Below are positions 5,034 through 5,211 of a stretch of DNA of 5,211 nt, piece by piece; within the stretch, counting starts at the first letter, position 1; every line of letters starts with the position of its first letter. This DNA comes from a bacterium (GTDB lineage: Bacteria; Desulfobacterota; GWC2-55-46), in assembly GCA_027310325.1 (NCBI GenBank), contig DAIDBB010000248.1:1-5211 (forward strand), read 5' to 3'. The notes beneath the pieces are model-generated. The model was not told the origin of the DNA and did not search any database. It was given only the letters and a program-made list of their open reading frames with translations. Both the position numbers and the translations under genes were made by a program.

Positions 5034-5051
5034 ACAAAAAGGTTCTCTCAA
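5034..5051. repeat. 18-nt repeat, copy 2 (palindromic partner missing)
   Basis: An exact copy of 869-886 in the same orientation. Unlike the first copy, no complementary arm lies alongside it, so it looks like a half-element. It sits between the structured element at 4953-5026 and the end of the minus-strand gene (stop at 5067-5069). Confidence 0.6.
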
Positions 5052-5066
5052 AGAATTTTCATCCCG

Positions 5067-5211
5067 CTATATTATCCCGATCTTTTTAAGCAGGCCGTCC
5101 AGGGATATATTGAGGCTCTCGTGGCTCACCGTATCCGCTATCTGCCTTGTGATATCGTCTTCAAGGTCTACATCGAATGGTTTCGGATACGGCATCCTGT
5201 CCTGATCATAG
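5067..5211 (-). CDS. 3' end of an unrecognised gene (truncated by window edge)
   Basis: The minus strand is open from the window edge to a TAG at 5069-5067, giving 47 residues ending in SLDGLLKKIGII. The visible part is acidic in the middle (FDVDLEDDITRQIADTVSHE) and has no membrane span or motif I recognise. Codon use matches the confident genes and the plus-strand reading of the same DNA looks unnatural. The first visible ATG (5195-5193) has a weak AGGA five bases upstream, so it could even be a 42-residue small protein, but an upstream start beyond the window is equally possible. It converges on the glycosyltransferase gene. Confidence 0.55.
   Translation of the reverse strand, partial: YDQDRMPYPKPFDVDLEDDITRQIADTVSHESLNISLDGLLKKIGII

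Noticed and set aside
4943..5035. Integron attC-like site
   Set aside because: The imperfect palindrome lacks recognisable paired core sites and no integrase or gene cassette is present.
5020..5205. Plus-strand 61-codon frame at the right edge
   Set aside because: It overlaps the 18-nt repeat, and the minus-strand frame has the codon use of the other genes.
1..5211. tRNA, rRNA, CRISPR array or intact insertion sequence
   Set aside because: No regularly spaced repeats, tRNA-like cloverleaf with a usable anticodon arm, rRNA segments or transposase-like proteins were seen.

Overview
This window looks like chromosomal DNA from a GC-rich Gram-negative bacterium. It encodes a signal-peptide-bearing periplasmic protein, a membrane-anchored periplasmic sensor and a transmembrane anti-sigma factor. 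Codon use (many AGG, ATA, CTC and CTT codons) and the gene mix would fit Desulfobacterota, Nitrospirota or a similar lineage. That placement is a guess, because no phylogenetic marker is present.

Layout. (a) 1-778, minus strand: the first 259 codons of an NhaD-type Na+/H+ antiporter, cut by the window edge. Its 5' leader (about 779-921) follows a near-consensus sigma-70 promoter. The leader carries a long hairpin and then a textbook intrinsic terminator just ahead of the ribosome binding site, so it looks like an attenuated leader. (b) 1030-2586, plus strand: a tight operon of an ECF sigma factor, a zinc-finger (ZAS) transmembrane anti-sigma factor and a membrane-anchored CnrX/Spy-like periplasmic metal sensor. 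(c) 2587-2841: no plus-strand gene. The minus strand holds what looks like the C-terminal remnant of an HlyD/RND-type membrane fusion protein. (d) 2842-3476, plus strand: a secreted Spy/CpxP-like LTxxQ protein with its own promoter and a strong terminator. (e) 3492-4911, plus strand: a membrane glycosyltransferase of family 2 (hyaluronan synthase/NodC-like) behind its own promoter. (f) 4912-5066: a convergent intergenic region with a foldable three-way-junction element and a partial copy of a repeat seen in the nhaD leader. (g) 5067-5211, minus strand: the 3' end of an unrecognised gene.

How the genes may work together. The central block resembles the Cupriavidus CnrYXH metal-sensing logic: a periplasmic sensor, a membrane anti-sigma factor and an ECF sigma factor. 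Here the anti-sigma factor is a zinc-finger type. Two nearly superimposable promoter candidates (GGAACAAA, then CGT, with 17 nt between GGAAC and CGT in both) precede the sigma gene and the Spy-like gene. This suggests that the sigma factor controls itself and the secreted LTxxQ protein as one envelope/metal-stress regulon. The antiporter and the glycosyltransferase have sigma-70-like promoters and seem to be separate units.
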